NCBI RefSeq assembly: GCF_003234085.1
Contig: NZ_QKSD01000008.1
Span: 62,001 to 126,000 of the forward strand
Direction: 5' to 3'
DNA: 64,000 bases
Source of the DNA: Curtobacterium sp. MCPF17_052
Lineage (GTDB): Bacteria; Actinomycetota; Actinomycetes; Actinomycetales; Microbacteriaceae
The position numbers and the translations under genes are program-made. Below, piece after piece: positions 63,147 to 64,000 of the stretch. Each line of letters begins with the position of its first letter. The first letter of the stretch is position 1. The notes beneath the pieces were generated by a model. That model searched no databases and was not told where the DNA came from. It saw only the letters and a program-made list of their open reading frames with translations.

Positions 63147-64000
63147 GCGAACGCCTGAACGGTCTCGACAGCTGGCACTCCGAGGGCTGGAAGGGGCTGC
63201 GGGTCGCCGTGCTCGGCCTCGGCGCCACCGGGTTCTCGGTGGCGGACACCCTGGCCGAACTCGGCAGCGACGTCGTCGTCTACTCGACCGACGCCCCCGC
63301 CGACAGCGTCGAGCTGTTGGACGTCATCGGTGCGCGCTTCGTGCAGACGCCGCTCGACGCGGTGCCCGCGGAACTCGTCGAGCAGGCACCCGACCTGGTC
63401 GTCGTGTCGCCGGGCCTGCCGCCGCACAACCCCACCGTCGTCTGGGCACACGAGCACGGCGCGGTCTGGGGCGACATCGAGCTCGCCTGGCGCGTCCGCG
63501 ACAAGGTGGTGAAGGGCCCGGTCGCCGCTCCGTGGGTGACGATCACCGGGACGAACGGCAAGACCACCACCACGCAGCTGACCACGGCGATGTTCGCCGC
63601 CACCGGACTGCGTGCCGTCGCCTGCGGCAACATCGGCGTCCCGGTGCTCGACGTGGTGCGCGACCCGGAGGGTTTCGACGTCCTGGTGGTCGAGCTGTCC
63701 AGCCACCAGCTGCACTCGATGGCGTCCGAGGGGCCGGGTGCCGTCGTGCCCCTCGCCTCGGCGTGCCTCAACATCGCCGACGACCACCTGGAGTGGCACG
63801 GGTCTGCCGAGGCCTACCGCGCGGCGAAGGCGAAGGTCTACGAGCGGACCGTCCTGGCCTGCGTCTACAACACCGCCGACGACGTCACCCGCCGCATGGT
63901 GGAGGACGCTGACGTCGTCGAGGGCTGCCGCGCGGTCGGCTTCTCGCTCGGCGTGCCGGCCCCCGGCGACGTCGGGGTCGTCGAGGACGTGCTCTGCGAC
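63143..64000 (+). CDS. murD: UDP-MurNAc-L-Ala:D-Glu ligase MurD (3' end cut)
   Basis: The first 286 residues are visible and the frame is still open at the window edge. The Rossmann-like N-terminal domain includes [20 protein letters not shown]. The ATP loop is [14 protein letters not shown], and [13 protein letters not shown] and [16 protein letters not shown] are the next conserved boxes. It adds D-glutamate to UDP-MurNAc-L-Ala. The ATG overlaps the mraY stop as ATGA. Confidence 0.96.
   Translation, partial: MSERLNGLDSWHSEGWKGLRVAVLGLGATGFSVADTLAELGSDVVVYSTDAPADSVELLDVIGARFVQTPLDAVPAELVEQAPDLVVVSPGLPPHNPTVVWAHEHGAVWGDIELAWRVRDKVVKGPVAAPWVTITGTNGKTTTTQLTTAMFAATGLRAVACGNIGVPVLDVVRDPEGFDVLVVELSSHQLHSMASEGPGAVVPLASACLNIADDHLEWHGSAEAYRAAKAKVYERTVLACVYNTADDVTRRMVEDADVVEGCRAVGFSLGVPAPGDVGVVEDVLCD

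Overview
This window is chromosomal DNA from a very GC-rich actinobacterium. Gene order and protein style point to Microbacteriaceae, and something Curtobacterium-like is my best guess. The evidence is an actinobacterial dcw (mraZ-to-murD) cluster, a garA/odhI-ftsR-merR cluster, the aroG/kinase/Rv2175c/idsA neighbourhood known from Mycobacterium, PASTA-kinase signalling, and many genes that start a few bases after a TANNNT -10 box without a Shine-Dalgarno sequence. I saw no phage, transposase, CRISPR array, rRNA gene or convincing tRNA. The DNA looks like vertically inherited core chromosome with some accessory metabolism.

Layout. 1-10.7 kb: a LysR regulator divergent from a bifunctional proline catabolic enzyme (putA), a 51-residue cysteine-rich protein, a TetR regulator divergent from an acyl-CoA dehydrogenase, a patatin-like lipase, a membrane GAF-like sensor, a quinone oxidoreductase, and an HxlR regulator divergent from an NAD(P)-binding protein. 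10.7-17.6 kb: an MFS exporter divergent from a LysR regulator, a proline-rich membrane protein whose start lies in a long hairpin, and small enzymes and regulators. 17.6-20.8 kb: the thiamine operon thiM-thiE-thiD/tenA behind a TPP riboswitch. 20.8-27.4 kb: a Nudix-NYN fusion, a small-molecule kinase-like protein, a J-domain/NERD-like protein, an S4 RNA-binding protein, two poorly known proteins and an HtrA-type protease. 27.6-33.9 kb: two iron-siderophore permeases behind a DtxR/IdeR-like box, then a two-gene unit of a processive family-2 glycosyltransferase and a secreted GH18 protein with two chitin-binding modules.

34-41 kb: garA/odhI-like FHA protein, ftsR, a second MerR regulator, an orphan ParA, pyruvate carboxylase and peptide deformylase. 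41.2-43.5 kb: a secreted protein with a duplicated beta-rich module and a 43-residue small protein with its own promoter and terminator. 43.6-54.6 kb: acyl-CoA synthetase, ROK glucokinase, acylglycerol-phosphate acyltransferase, class II DAHP synthase, PASTA Ser/Thr kinase, a triple-LysM lytic protein, an Rv2175c-type DNA-binding protein, polyprenyl synthase and a DUF3040 protein. 54.6-64 kb: the division/cell-wall cluster mraZ, rsmH, ftsL-like, pbpB/ftsI, murE, murF, mraY and murD (cut by the right edge), mostly joined by 4-base start/stop overlaps.

The most unusual signals lie between genes. (i) A two-copy, 64-bp structured repeat has two GAACACCGGTGTTC-type palindromes exactly 36 bp apart around a non-conserved but preserved hairpin. 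(ii) A family of long intergenic palindromes shares the arm GGACGGGAGGC; one copy sits in a divergent promoter region and one survives only as a half. (iii) Five GTGACT hexamers at an exact 9-bp period lie upstream of the LysM gene. (iv) MraZ-type 10-bp repeats are found in two opposing clusters upstream of mraZ. (v) MurE carries DHHPR where DAP-adding enzymes have DDNPR. The glycosyltransferase/GH18 pair is the best candidate for an uncharacterised functional system.
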